DNA from: an uncultured Bacteroides sp.
GTDB lineage: Bacteria > Bacteroidota > Bacteroidia > Bacteroidales > Bacteroidaceae
Reading direction: 5' to 3'
Assembly: GCA_902388495.1 (NCBI GenBank)
Contig: CABMPP010000003.1
Coordinates: 186,001-250,000 of the forward strand
Length of the DNA: 64,000 nucleotides
In this document: positions 53,900-62,909 of the stretch, one piece after another
Layout of the letters: every line of letters starts with the position of its first letter
How positions within the stretch are numbered: position 1 is the stretch's first letter
Notes under the pieces: generated by a model
What the model saw: only the letters and a program-made list of their open reading frames with translations
Database searches by the model: none
Told to the model about the DNA's origin: nothing
Position numbers and translations under genes: made by a program

Positions 53900-54097
53900 A
53901 GCTCAGCACTGGTGTGGAACGTGTCAAGGCCTTGTGTTCCTTTGGTTCGGCCTTAATGTTTCTTGTGTTCAGCCCTATTGTTTATCAAGAGCTCACAATT
54001 GTGAATAAATTTGTTTACGTTAGTAAGCCTATTTGTTTATATTTGATAGCTTATTTATCCACATTAGTGAGCCCTTGATAAACATTAGGCAAAGATA
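53900..54097. repeat. Nine-unit degenerate 22-bp-periodic array upstream of HU-like gene
   Basis: Cut into 22-nt rows from 53900, the region gives related units. Rows at 53944, 53966 and (as reverse complement) 54076 share C-C-T-a-t/a-TGTTTATCA-like cores. The row at 53988 matches the reverse complement of the row at 54054 at 18 of 22 positions. Rows at 54010 and 54032 both start tttgttta. The junctions gtttatcaagagctca (53980-53995) and tgagcccttgataaac (54068-54083) form a 16-bp inverted repeat with one mismatch. Hand alignment only; rows 1-2 are the weakest. Confidence 0.6.
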
Positions 54098-54121
54098 CAA
54101 TAAACTAAGGGACAAAACAAA
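54090..54121 (-). promoter_or_regulatory. Promoter of the HU-like gene reading through the 22-bp array
   Basis: TATCTTTG on the minus strand (54097-54090) is an exact -7 element, with TTTG (54121-54118) as -33 at 20-nt spacing. A transcript from here would carry the whole array as about 220 nt of 5' leader before ATG 53866. Confidence 0.65.
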
Positions 54122-54254
54122 TGAAACGCCTTTATTTGTCAAAAGAAACAATGGTATTTATCGGGTGAAATACTTGCATTCCGGAGATTTATGGCGTATC
54201 TTTACAAGCATTAAGCGGCATTCCGCAGATGTAAAAACAACCGATAAGAAGCAA

Positions 54255-56354
54255 ATGAAAATAACTTTAATCAGAGAAGAGAAAGAAACCGGAAAGGAAA
54301 CTCTAAGTACTTGTGACACAAATACATTTTTTGAAAAGATAAAGACAGAGACAAAATCCGGACACATCACCGCCCTGAGGGAACTGTTGCCGGCATTGGA
54401 AGGCACCCGATCTCGATATGAACATATCGACAAACTTCCCCGTATTTATCCTGCCGTGGAGTACAGCCGTACCAAGGAAGGTGAGCGGCGTATGAAGCTG
54501 TATAACGGACTGGTACAGTTGGAAGTAAACAAACTGTCCGGTCGCTACGAAGTGGAATTTGTGAAGCGGCAGGCGGAACTTCTGCCGCAGACTTTTGCTG
54601 CCTTTTGTGGTTCCAGCGGACGAAGTGTGAAAATCTGGGTACGGTTTGCCTTGCCCGATGACGGCGGACTGCCTGTCAAGGAAGTGGAGGCGGCACTGTT
54701 TCATGCCCATGCCTACCGGCTTGCCGTGCGGTGCTATCAGCCGGTGTTGCCTTTTGACATTACGTTGAGTGAACCGTCGCTGATGCAAAGTTGCCGGATG
54801 ACGCTGGACGAGTCTCCTTATTATAATCCGGATGCTGTCCCTTTCTGCCTGGCGCAACCGTTCGCAATGCCGGATGAGGGCACTTTCCGCCAGCGGAAGC
54901 AGGACGAGAAGAACCCACTGGCACGCATGGCGCCCGGCTATGAGACGGCAGAGACATTTACGTTGATGTATGAGGCTGCCTTGGGGCGCGCACTTCGTGA
55001 GGTGGAGAACTGGCGGCGTGGCGATGACGACTTGCAACCGCTGCTTGTCTGCCTGGCCGAGCAATGCTACAAGGCAGGTGTGCCCGAAGAAGAAGCGGTA
55101 CGCCAAACGTTGATTCATTATCACCGCCAGGCAGATGAGCAGACGGTAAGGCTGACTTTGCACAATCTTTATCAGGAATGTAAAGGTTTCGGACAGAAAA
55201 GCAGTTTGGGCAAGGAGCAGGAGACGGCTTTCCTGCTGGAAGAATTTATGAACCGCCGCTATGAATTCCGCTACAATACGGTGCTGGACGATTTGGAATA
55301 CCGCCAGCGCGATTCTATCCATTTCTACTTCAAACCTGTGGACAAGCGTGTGCGCAACAGCATCTCTATCAGTGCCTTGAAAGAGGGCATCAGTGCGTGG
55401 GATCGCGATGTGGACCGGTTCCTGAATTCGGAATACGTCCCGCTGTACAATCCCGTGGAAGAGTATCTGTACGACACGGGTCGCTGGGATGGAAAGGACC
55501 GCATCCGCGCCTTGGCCGACCTTGTGCCGTGTAACAATCCGCATTGGCGGGAGCTGTTCTACCGCTGGTTTCTCAGCATGGTGGCGCATTGGCAGGGCGT
55601 CGATCGTCAGCATGGAAACAGTACTTCACCTTTGTTGGTGGGGGCGCAAGGCTATCGGAAGAGTACCTTTTGTCGTATCTTGTTGCCGCCTGAACTTCGT
55701 TTTGGCTATACGGACAGTCTCGACTTCAAGAGCAAGCAGGAGGCGGAGCGCTACCTGGGACGTTTCTTCCTGATAAATATTGATGAATTCGACCAGGTGA
55801 ACGTCAGCCAGCAGGGCTTCTTGAAGCATCTGTTGCAAAAGCCTGCCGCCAATCTGCGGAAACCCTACGGTACAGCCATTCGGGAGGTGCGCCGGTATGC
55901 TTCTTTCATCGGTACGAGCAATCAGAAAGACTTGCTTACTGATCCCAGCGGCAGCCGCCGTTTTATCTGCATCGAAGTGACGGCGCCTGTCCGCACCAAT
56001 GTCACCATCAATTATAAGCAGCTTTATGCGCAGGCCATGGATGCCATCTATCACGGCGAGCGCTATTGGCTGGATGATGAGGATGAGGCGATTTTGAAGC
56101 GGACTAATCAGGAATTCGAACAAATCAGTCCGTTGGAGCAACTGTTCCATTGCTATTTTCGTTCCGTGGATGCTGAAGCGGAAGAAGGAGAATGGCTTAC
56201 GACCATGCAGATTATGAACTACTTACAGACAAAAACGAAGGATAAGCTGGCTCTCAACAAGGTGGCGCAGTTCGGACGTACGCTTCAGAAGCTGAATATA
56301 CCGTGCAGGAAGTCTTATAAGGGGACGCAGTATCATTTGGAGAAGGTGGGGTAG
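54255..56354 (+). CDS. VirE/VapE-like P-loop protein with BT4734-type primase-like N-terminal domain
   Basis: From ATG 54255 (MKITLIREEKETGKETLSTC) the product has 699 residues. The longer frame start at 54033 lies inside the repeat array. The N-terminal part (about 25-230) is of the BT4734-like type (RIYPAVEYSRTKEGERRMKL; VKIWVRFALPDDGG). The C-terminal part is a VirE/VapE ATPase with a Walker A-like GAQGYRKSTF, Walker B LINIDEFDQ, and the sensor stretch FIGTSNQKDLLTDPSGSRRF. Such proteins resemble phage or plasmid primase-helicases. Many Bacteroides genomes carry them beside HU-like genes, with unknown function. Confidence 0.88.
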   Translation: MKITLIREEKETGKETLSTCDTNTFFEKIKTETKSGHITALRELLPALEGTRSRYEHIDKLPRIYPAVEYSRTKEGERRMKLYNGLVQLEVNKLSGRYEVEFVKRQAELLPQTFAAFCGSSGRSVKIWVRFALPDDGGLPVKEVEAALFHAHAYRLAVRCYQPVLPFDITLSEPSLMQSCRMTLDESPYYNPDAVPFCLAQPFAMPDEGTFRQRKQDEKNPLARMAPGYETAETFTLMYEAALGRALREVENWRRGDDDLQPLLVCLAEQCYKAGVPEEEAVRQTLIHYHRQADEQTVRLTLHNLYQECKGFGQKSSLGKEQETAFLLEEFMNRRYEFRYNTVLDDLEYRQRDSIHFYFKPVDKRVRNSISISALKEGISAWDRDVDRFLNSEYVPLYNPVEEYLYDTGRWDGKDRIRALADLVPCNNPHWRELFYRWFLSMVAHWQGVDRQHGNSTSPLLVGAQGYRKSTFCRILLPPELRFGYTDSLDFKSKQEAERYLGRFFLINIDEFDQVNVSQQGFLKHLLQKPAANLRKPYGTAIREVRRYASFIGTSNQKDLLTDPSGSRRFICIEVTAPVRTNVTINYKQLYAQAMDAIYHGERYWLDDEDEAILKRTNQEFEQISPLEQLFHCYFRSVDAEAEEGEWLTTMQIMNYLQTKTKDKLALNKVAQFGRTLQKLNIPCRKSYKGTQYHLEKVG

Positions 56355-56366
56355 CTATTATATTGT

Positions 56367-56462
56367 AATTATTGGTTTTGGCGTACTCAGCAGCAAAAGG
56401 AGATTGATTATATAGAAGAAGACGGACAAATGTCCGCCTTCGAGTTCAAGTGGAATCATTGA
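56367..56462 (+). pseudogene. C-terminal remnant of a DUF4143-type AAA ATPase gene
   Basis: Directly after the VirE-like gene the plus strand encodes NYWFWRTQQQKEIDYIEEDG then QMSAFEFKWNH and a stop. This is the characteristic end of AAA/DUF4143 proteins (RT..Q.EIDYIEE..G...AFEFKW). No start codon or N-terminal part remains. It is probably scar tissue of an insertion or deletion in this gap. Confidence 0.6.
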
Positions 56463-56475
56463 GACATCTTTGTCA

Positions 56476-58833
56476 TTACAATTTTACAGTCACATTCTTT
56501 CCCGTGTAATTCACCGTTTTTCCGCCTTTCATCGGCTGGTCTCCGGTTCCGGACTTCTGATTAACCACAATCACTTTGAACTTGCGGTTCTTCAGCATTC
56601 CGGGGAAATCTCCTTTGCGGTCTTCTATCGTCAGGCGCCGTGTGTGGTCGTCCCAGCGGAAGCAGATGGTGGAACAGAGCCCCTTTTCGTAGTTATAATT
56701 GTCATTTTCGTCTTCGTAGAGGGTGAATATTCCGTCGGCACCGGGATAAATGCGTATCTCCAGGTTGTCCCAACTCTTCTCGGTGGAGTATTGAACCGAG
56801 GGGCCAAATGGCAAAATACTTCCGGCTTTGATGTAAACGGGGAGGATGTCTTTAGACACACTGCGCGCTACCGTCTGCCCGCCTTGCTGCTTTTCGTTGT
56901 TCCAGAAGTCCCACCAGTCAGTTCCTGCGGGCAGATAGACCGGCCATTCCGTTACTTCCGGCCGGGTGACGGGAGTTACCAGTATGGAACGTCCGAAAAG
57001 AAATTCCCCACCGACTTCGTAGGTATTCTTGTCCGTTGTGAAGTCCATCAGCAACGGGCGCATAAAAGTTCCGTCGTTATGAGACACATCCCAAGAGGTG
57101 CTGTATGTATAAGGCAGGAGGCGATAGCGCAACTTAATCATCTTCTCCTGGGCATCGAAGCACCAACTGCCGCGTTCTCCGAAGTTCCATATTTCGCGGG
57201 CTACTTCTGTGCCGTGCGAACGCATCATCGGGCAGAAGGCGCCGAACTGCATCCAACGTACGTACAGCTCCTGATACTTGGGGTTCTTGGCACCGCCGCC
57301 TTCATTCCAGCGTCCGGCAAAGAAGCCGCCTATGTCGCTGTTCCAGTTGGGGATACCCATCAAAGTGTAGTTCAGTGCGGCGGGAATCTGCTTTTCGAGC
57401 ATCTCCCAGGTGGATGCCACGTCTCCGCTCCAAGTGTTGGACCCGTAGCGCTGCTGTCCGATGAAGCCCGAACGGGTGAGGATTACCACGCGCTTGTCCT
57501 TGTTTTGTGCTTTCTGGTGCGAAGCTATTCCGCTGTTGTGCATCAGCGAATAGGCATTCTTTACGCTCCGGTATGAACCCAAGTGGGTGGGCAGGTCGTA
57601 GTCCGATTCTTTCCGGTTGATGTGGTCGGGCTCGGTGGAGTCGAGCCACCAGCCGTCGTTGCCGATGTAGCTGAAAATGCCTTTATTCAGATATTTCCAG
57701 TAGATGTCCCTGGCTTCGGGGTTGTAGACATCGTAAGGGCGTGCGCCGCTTTGTGGAGGCCAGGTGTCGAAGTTGATAATCATGCCCTTGGCATCCAGCT
57801 CCTTGCGTTGCTCCGTCTTGGAACCGAATCCGGGCCATGCCACAATCATCAGCTTGGCATTCAGCCGGTGTATTTCGTCGGCCCATTTCTTGGGATTCGG
57901 GAAGCGTTCGGGGTCGAAACTGTGTGAATTCCATGCGCTGTCCGTGCGGTTGTATTCGGGCCAGTAGCGCCAGTCCTGAATCATGCAGTCAATGGGAATC
58001 TGTAGTTCGCGGTATTTCTTCAGTACGCTCAGGTTTTCTTCTTGCGTGTGATAGCGTTCTTTGCTTTGGAAGAATCCGTAGGCCCAGAGTGGAAGCATGG
58101 GCGAATGTCCCGTCAAGTCGCGCACTTGGGCTATGACACCATCGGAGTCCTTGCCGTACATGAAGTAATAGTCCGCACAGTGTCCCAGACTTTGGAAGGA
58201 GAGTTCCTGCGGAGAGTCGGCAAACTCGGAGATGGAATAGTTGTCCCAATATACGGCATAGCCTTTCACGGGCGACATGAAGTAGGGAGAATAGGTGAAC
58301 ATGTTCTCGTTCTGCATGTGGTGCATGGAGTTGCGGCGGTTGAACTTGCCGTCCATCACTTGCCCCACTCCGTAGATCGGTTCGTCTTTTTCCAGCAGGA
58401 AAGCACTTCTTACCTGATAGGAGGGTGTGCCGGCATCATCTTTCCCGGCAAAGGAGGTGCCGTAGTCTTTGTCTTTCAAGAGTTCCTTGCCTCCGGCTGT
58501 ATAGAAACTGATGCCTCCGGTGGAGGGGTTGACAATAACTTTCAACGAGGATGACTTTAATGTGGCTTGTCCTTGTTCCTGAGAAATCTCCACTTTCATA
58601 CGCTCCGGCGACTTGATGACTACCAGACTCTCCTTATCGTAAGGTTTCCCTTCGGGAGTTTTGTAAACCCGGACAATGGTAGGCGAATAGAACTCTACGC
58701 TGATGTCCATTCCTTGTGTGTTGCACTTGATGCCCTGGGATGTTTGTTGCACATTCTGCGCCTCGCATACGGTTGCAAACAGTGTTGCACAAGTCAGCAC
58801 GAGGCCGACTTTCTTACTAAGATTTATTTTCAT
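56476..58833 (-). CDS. GH31 alpha-glycosidase (alpha-xylosidase/alpha-glucosidase type)
   Basis: From ATG 58833 (MKINLSKKVGLVLTCATLFA) the product has 785 residues. The longer start at 58911 lies upstream of the promoter. The GH31 barrel shows the nucleophile D398 in GWWLDSTEPD and the acid/base D471 in WSGDVASTW, with GFFQSKERYHTQEENLSVLK at the barrel start and SDIGGFFAGRW near its end. GH31 enzymes release alpha-xylose, alpha-glucose or related sugars from oligosaccharide ends. It is exported, and has its own TACTTTTG promoter at 58862-58855, directly behind the regulator gene. Confidence 0.93.
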   Translation of the reverse strand: MKINLSKKVGLVLTCATLFATVCEAQNVQQTSQGIKCNTQGMDISVEFYSPTIVRVYKTPEGKPYDKESLVVIKSPERMKVEISQEQGQATLKSSSLKVIVNPSTGGISFYTAGGKELLKDKDYGTSFAGKDDAGTPSYQVRSAFLLEKDEPIYGVGQVMDGKFNRRNSMHHMQNENMFTYSPYFMSPVKGYAVYWDNYSISEFADSPQELSFQSLGHCADYYFMYGKDSDGVIAQVRDLTGHSPMLPLWAYGFFQSKERYHTQEENLSVLKKYRELQIPIDCMIQDWRYWPEYNRTDSAWNSHSFDPERFPNPKKWADEIHRLNAKLMIVAWPGFGSKTEQRKELDAKGMIINFDTWPPQSGARPYDVYNPEARDIYWKYLNKGIFSYIGNDGWWLDSTEPDHINRKESDYDLPTHLGSYRSVKNAYSLMHNSGIASHQKAQNKDKRVVILTRSGFIGQQRYGSNTWSGDVASTWEMLEKQIPAALNYTLMGIPNWNSDIGGFFAGRWNEGGGAKNPKYQELYVRWMQFGAFCPMMRSHGTEVAREIWNFGERGSWCFDAQEKMIKLRYRLLPYTYSTSWDVSHNDGTFMRPLLMDFTTDKNTYEVGGEFLFGRSILVTPVTRPEVTEWPVYLPAGTDWWDFWNNEKQQGGQTVARSVSKDILPVYIKAGSILPFGPSVQYSTEKSWDNLEIRIYPGADGIFTLYEDENDNYNYEKGLCSTICFRWDDHTRRLTIEDRKGDFPGMLKNRKFKVIVVNQKSGTGDQPMKGGKTVNYTGKNVTVKL

Positions 58834-58854
58834 GGTTATTTGAAATTTATGTTG

Positions 58855-58862
58855 CAAAAGTA
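58855..58862 (-). promoter_or_regulatory. -7 promoter element of the GH31 gene
   Basis: TACTTTTG followed by CA, an exact TAnnTTTG match, lies 21 nt before ATG 58833 in the gap after the regulator gene. Confidence 0.55.
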
Positions 58863-58911
58863 GTCCACAAAGCTCCAAATGCGGCAATAGCCATGTTGAA
58901 ACGGATAACAC

Positions 58912-61203
58912 TCAGGTTGATTTCTTCATTTTCTCGGCGTATTCGGAGGGACGGCATCCATACATTTCCTGGAAACACTTACTTAAATAACTGGAACTGC
59001 TGAAGCCGGTACATTCTGCAATTTCGGCAATGCTGAGTTTGCCTTCCAGAATCAGTTGGGCTGCCCGTTGCAAACGGATATTACGGATGAACAAACTCGG
59101 AGACTGATCGAGTATGCCTACCAACTTCCGGTAAAGTCCGGTGCGTTCCATGCACAAATCGCGGCTCAACTGTTCTACGGAATACCCGGGCACATGTATA
59201 TTCTTTTCTACTAATCCGATGGCTCTTGTCAGGAAAACGGATTCTGCTGTATCTTGTTTATACTCATTTGGCAGAGCTTCTTCGCAGGCATGGGAGGTTT
59301 TCTCTTCTGCGTGTTTTTTCTGTTCGGCCTCATATTGGTTACACTGTTCTATCAGGTTGCGGATGCGGAGCAGCAGGATTTCTTCTTTATGGCGTCGCTC
59401 CAGCTCTCTTTTAGTACGGTACACGTATAGACGGATACCTGCCACGATTGTTGCCAGTGTCAGCATCAGATAGGTGGCGTATGCAATATTGGTTTTCCAC
59501 CAGGGAGCGTGGACAGTGAGTTCTATTCGGGTCATTTGTCTGTCATTCCAATGGCTTGCGTCACCCGAATCCATGACTTTGAAGGTATAGTTTCCTGGAG
59601 GAAGGTTGGTGTAAGGTGCCCGGAGAATACCATTGTTCTGTCTGGTGTCGGTGGCATAAACCCATTGTCCGTCGATGCCTTCCAATTGGTAGCGGTAGTA
59701 AGTGTGCGTGCGGTCGAAGTAGTTTAAGGCAGAGCATTCAAATGTGATGAAGTTCTGGTTATAGTTCAATTCAATTTTCCGGGTGTAGGGAGCTGCCTGG
59801 GGCAAAATCATCCGGTTTTCGTAGATTTTGTTTGGGGCTATTCTTTCACCGTGCACATAGAAGGCTGTGAAAACGGGCGGGTAGGGCAGTTCCGGGGAGA
59901 GGGACTTAGGATTAGGACAGAAGATATCGCAACTGCCGTTGTCTCCGAAATAGAGTGTTCCGTCATGTGACACGAAGGCTGCTCCGGAACTGTATTCTCC
60001 TTGCAGTTCTTTGGGAAGGGCGGATGCTTCTATCGGCACGAGTTTCCGTTTGCTGTCTGCCTGAATGTCCAGCAGGTAAACGGCAGAGTGGTCTTTTACG
60101 AATATATTGCCGTTTCTGTCTTCGGCAAAGCTGGAGGCCGCCGTGTTTTCTTCAAGGGATATAGGGAAATACTTTGGGGCTATATGAATCCGTTTATACT
60201 TGGCGGGATGATAATACAGCAATCCTCTATTGAACATTCCGAGCCATAGGGCTCCTTGCCGGTCTTGGAAAATCGTGCTGATTTCTGTGGCAATAATATT
60301 TCCCTTTTGAGTCCTCAGGGCAGGCAGGTATTGCTGCGTTCCTTGTGCGAGGTCGATGATCCAAAATCCACGGATACAACTGATATAAGCTTTGTTGTCC
60401 GCAGAAATCATCAAGGTGTTGAGGGTATAGTCCTTTTCTAATATTTTTGTCCACGTCCGCTTGTGGAGATCAAAATAGAAAAAGCCTCCTTTAGAGCCGT
60501 TCCGCAGCTGGTAGAATCCGTCCTTTCCTCTGAGGATGAGTGAGGTGTTTTGGAACTTCTCCCGATCGTTGTCGGGATATGCGGCAATGGCGTATAGTTG
60601 TTTTCCGGTGGCTATATGGTAGCAAACAATGTTTCCGGTATCGTAAAACAAATACAGGAATTCATTGTCTGCTGTAAGGTCTTGTATGGTTCCCGGGCAA
60701 TCGGGCAGTTTCATGCGGAAGGAAAGTTCTTGTTGCATGATTTCTCCGGAAGTTATTAACCAAATGTATCCCTGATAATCTACAAACAAGTCTTCTACCG
60801 GCTTTTGTACACCGCTGTTTTGAAAAAAAGAACCTAAGTCCGTGATGTATTTCTCCTTATGGAGGTTGATGCACATCAGCCGTTGGAAGTCTTTAATCCA
60901 CAAAAGAGAATCTCCACTTAGATAAATATGGAAGTGTCCTTTGTATTGATTCAGTGGATATACGCCATTGGGAGTATAGGGAAGGGAGGTGAAGCGTGCT
61001 CCATCATATAAATTAACGCTCTCGGTGGTGGTAAATGTCATTCTTCCGTCCGGTAGCTGAAGTATATAGCGTATCTGATTGTCACTCAACCCTTGCGATG
61101 TGTCGATGGATGTAAATAGAAAGTCATTGGCACATAAGGGTAATGCCAGCTTGAGGCATAAGGCCAGAAGCAGCTTGAACGGGATGTGTTTCTGTTTCTT
61201 CAT
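58912..61203 (-). CDS. Second kinase-less propeller/Y_Y_Y/AraC membrane regulator
   Basis: The 763-residue protein starts with a signal helix (FKLLLALCLKLALPLCAND), then propeller blades (GLSDNQIRYILQLPDGRM; GALWLGMFNRGLLYYHPA) and a Y_Y_Y domain (YYRYQLEGIDGQWVYATDTR). A membrane helix follows at about 569-591 (YATYLMLTLATIVAGIRLYV), then a coiled, Glu/Lys-rich linker and a C-terminal AraC domain (LSIAEIAECTGFSSSSYLSK). No histidine kinase or receiver is present. It lies between the GH31 and GH28-like genes and probably senses a sugar product and switches on this locus. Confidence 0.87.
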   Translation of the reverse strand: MKKQKHIPFKLLLALCLKLALPLCANDFLFTSIDTSQGLSDNQIRYILQLPDGRMTFTTTESVNLYDGARFTSLPYTPNGVYPLNQYKGHFHIYLSGDSLLWIKDFQRLMCINLHKEKYITDLGSFFQNSGVQKPVEDLFVDYQGYIWLITSGEIMQQELSFRMKLPDCPGTIQDLTADNEFLYLFYDTGNIVCYHIATGKQLYAIAAYPDNDREKFQNTSLILRGKDGFYQLRNGSKGGFFYFDLHKRTWTKILEKDYTLNTLMISADNKAYISCIRGFWIIDLAQGTQQYLPALRTQKGNIIATEISTIFQDRQGALWLGMFNRGLLYYHPAKYKRIHIAPKYFPISLEENTAASSFAEDRNGNIFVKDHSAVYLLDIQADSKRKLVPIEASALPKELQGEYSSGAAFVSHDGTLYFGDNGSCDIFCPNPKSLSPELPYPPVFTAFYVHGERIAPNKIYENRMILPQAAPYTRKIELNYNQNFITFECSALNYFDRTHTYYRYQLEGIDGQWVYATDTRQNNGILRAPYTNLPPGNYTFKVMDSGDASHWNDRQMTRIELTVHAPWWKTNIAYATYLMLTLATIVAGIRLYVYRTKRELERRHKEEILLLRIRNLIEQCNQYEAEQKKHAEEKTSHACEEALPNEYKQDTAESVFLTRAIGLVEKNIHVPGYSVEQLSRDLCMERTGLYRKLVGILDQSPSLFIRNIRLQRAAQLILEGKLSIAEIAECTGFSSSSYLSKCFQEMYGCRPSEYAEKMKKST

Positions 61204-61300
61204 ATAGGGCTTTAATTTTTTACAAAGAAAGCCATTCCCGGATAAATAAGTGCATTCAGACGGTATTTTGTTACGCAGATTGTTTGGCTGCTTTTCGATA

Positions 61301-62758
61301 TTACTTCGTGAACGTCACTCCCTCCACATGTTCCCCTATCGAGAAGCGTGCCATGTCTCCCGTCTTGTACCAACCGGGCTTGCCGGGCATGTCGTCCGAG
61401 ATAACGGTTCCGTTTATCCGCAGATTTTCGAAACGGATATTCTTTACTTTCCGTTCCTGGTCATATCCGGCGATGAGGGATAGTTCGGCGTTCTTTCCGG
61501 TGTAGGTGATGTCTTTGAACAAGATATTTTCAATTCCTCTGCCCGGAGCTTTGCAATATTTCTTATTGAAGAAGATGCGCAGGTTTACCAGCTGTCCTTG
61601 GCGGAAGTTTTCGATGCGGATGTTCTCGAAACGCACGTTGCGGATGAGGTTGTTGTCTCCGGCGTTGATGGCGAGGCAACCTTGGTAGTCAACCTGCATT
61701 TCCCGATGGTCCAGTATGTCGATGTTGAGGTAGTTCAGGTTCTCTATCGTGTCGGGATACTCCACATTGCCATGAAGACCGATAAAGATGGGATGGGCTA
61801 CATCTGCCCAAAGTGTGGAGTTTTGCATGGTGATGTTTCGGCATCCGCCGGTGTAACCCTTGCGGGTGGCGTAAACGGTGGTGCAATCGTCGGAGTTGCG
61901 GCAGAATACACCATCGAAGAGTACATTGTTGCTGGCGAAGACATTCATCCCGTCTCCCCAGCCGTAAGAACTGATGGCCTTTACGTTGCGTATGGTCACG
62001 CTGTCCGAACCACCGGTGGGGCATTGAGTGGTGATGAGCCCTTCTACAGATATGTTCCTAGAATTACCGATGTGAATTCCTTCGCCACGTTCTTGGGGAT
62101 GAACGATGCCGCGACCCAGTATCTTTGCATCGCGGACATTGAAAGCACGGATGCAGCCTCTTACTACAGCGCCACCCGCCACATAGACCGTCTTGCCCGA
62201 AGGTACGTTCAGTGTGTCACCCGGCAGTTGATGTATGCCCGGACCAAAATAGATCAGGTTACGGTCTTTTTTCAGTTTCTTCGGGTTCATGCCCGGCTTT
62301 AGCGGATTGTTCGGGTCTATCGGGTTGGCAAAAAGATGCAGGTTGTGGAAGATGTCTCCGTTTACCTCTATCGATAAGTTGCGCGGGCGGTCGAGTTTGA
62401 AAGTCAGGATATTGCCGTTGATTTGAGGAGTGATTTCGTAAGACAGAGGGCGCACTCTGCCTGTTTGGATATCTCCTTTGTTGGATAGCACCGATATCTC
62501 GACTTCGCCTGCGAAATCGAAATATCCCATAGATGCCAGTTCCACGTGGTGACTGGCTCCTCTTACCTCATCTACTTTGACGGCGTAGGTATCTATTGTC
62601 TGCCATTCTTTTCCGGGCTGGCGCACCTTGACGGTAAAGTCGTTTTTCAACTCTGCACCTTCGGGGGAAGGATAGGTGACTAACTGGTTTTGTGCCCCAA
62701 TGCTTTGCACACAAAGCCATAAAAGCGTTGCGATGGTTAATAATTTGTTTGGTTTCAT
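61301..62758 (-). CDS. Right-handed beta-helix glycoside hydrolase, GH28-like
   Basis: The 485-residue exported protein (signal LLTIATLLWLCVQSIGAQ) has an N-terminal beta-sandwich (about 20-150) and a right-handed beta-helix (about 160-485) with GIHIGNSRNISVEGLITTQC, WGDGMNVFASNNVLFDGVFC and RNSDDCTTVYATRKGYTGGC. The paired aspartates in NSDDC correspond to the GH28 catalytic region. GH28 enzymes hydrolyse galacturonan or rhamnogalacturonan. The N-terminal domain also recalls GH49, so the family is not certain. It is divergent from the GH127 gene. Confidence 0.8.
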   Translation of the reverse strand: MKPNKLLTIATLLWLCVQSIGAQNQLVTYPSPEGAELKNDFTVKVRQPGKEWQTIDTYAVKVDEVRGASHHVELASMGYFDFAGEVEISVLSNKGDIQTGRVRPLSYEITPQINGNILTFKLDRPRNLSIEVNGDIFHNLHLFANPIDPNNPLKPGMNPKKLKKDRNLIYFGPGIHQLPGDTLNVPSGKTVYVAGGAVVRGCIRAFNVRDAKILGRGIVHPQERGEGIHIGNSRNISVEGLITTQCPTGGSDSVTIRNVKAISSYGWGDGMNVFASNNVLFDGVFCRNSDDCTTVYATRKGYTGGCRNITMQNSTLWADVAHPIFIGLHGNVEYPDTIENLNYLNIDILDHREMQVDYQGCLAINAGDNNLIRNVRFENIRIENFRQGQLVNLRIFFNKKYCKAPGRGIENILFKDITYTGKNAELSLIAGYDQERKVKNIRFENLRINGTVISDDMPGKPGWYKTGDMARFSIGEHVEGVTFTK

Positions 62759-62909
62759 AAATTCTGAAGTTTACGTTTGTCTTTATATGATACGTTTCGC
62801 ATTATAAATACACTTAATGATAAAGCGTATTTTAATAGAAAGACATTTAGCAAGCTTCTTTTGAGTAGTTTCATGCTTTGGTTCGTATATTATAAAAAAC
62901 AAAGAAAGT

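Noticed and set aside
54303..55613. Minus-strand frame of 436 codons over the VirE-like gene
   Set aside because: The plus strand encodes a protein with Walker motifs and the BT4734-like domain; the minus frame is an antisense artefact.
62759..62909. Possible operator dyad (atacgttt...aaagcgtat) in the GH28/GH127 divergent region
   Set aside because: The arms match only partly and no second copy was seen near the GH31 or regulator genes; too weak to report as a site.
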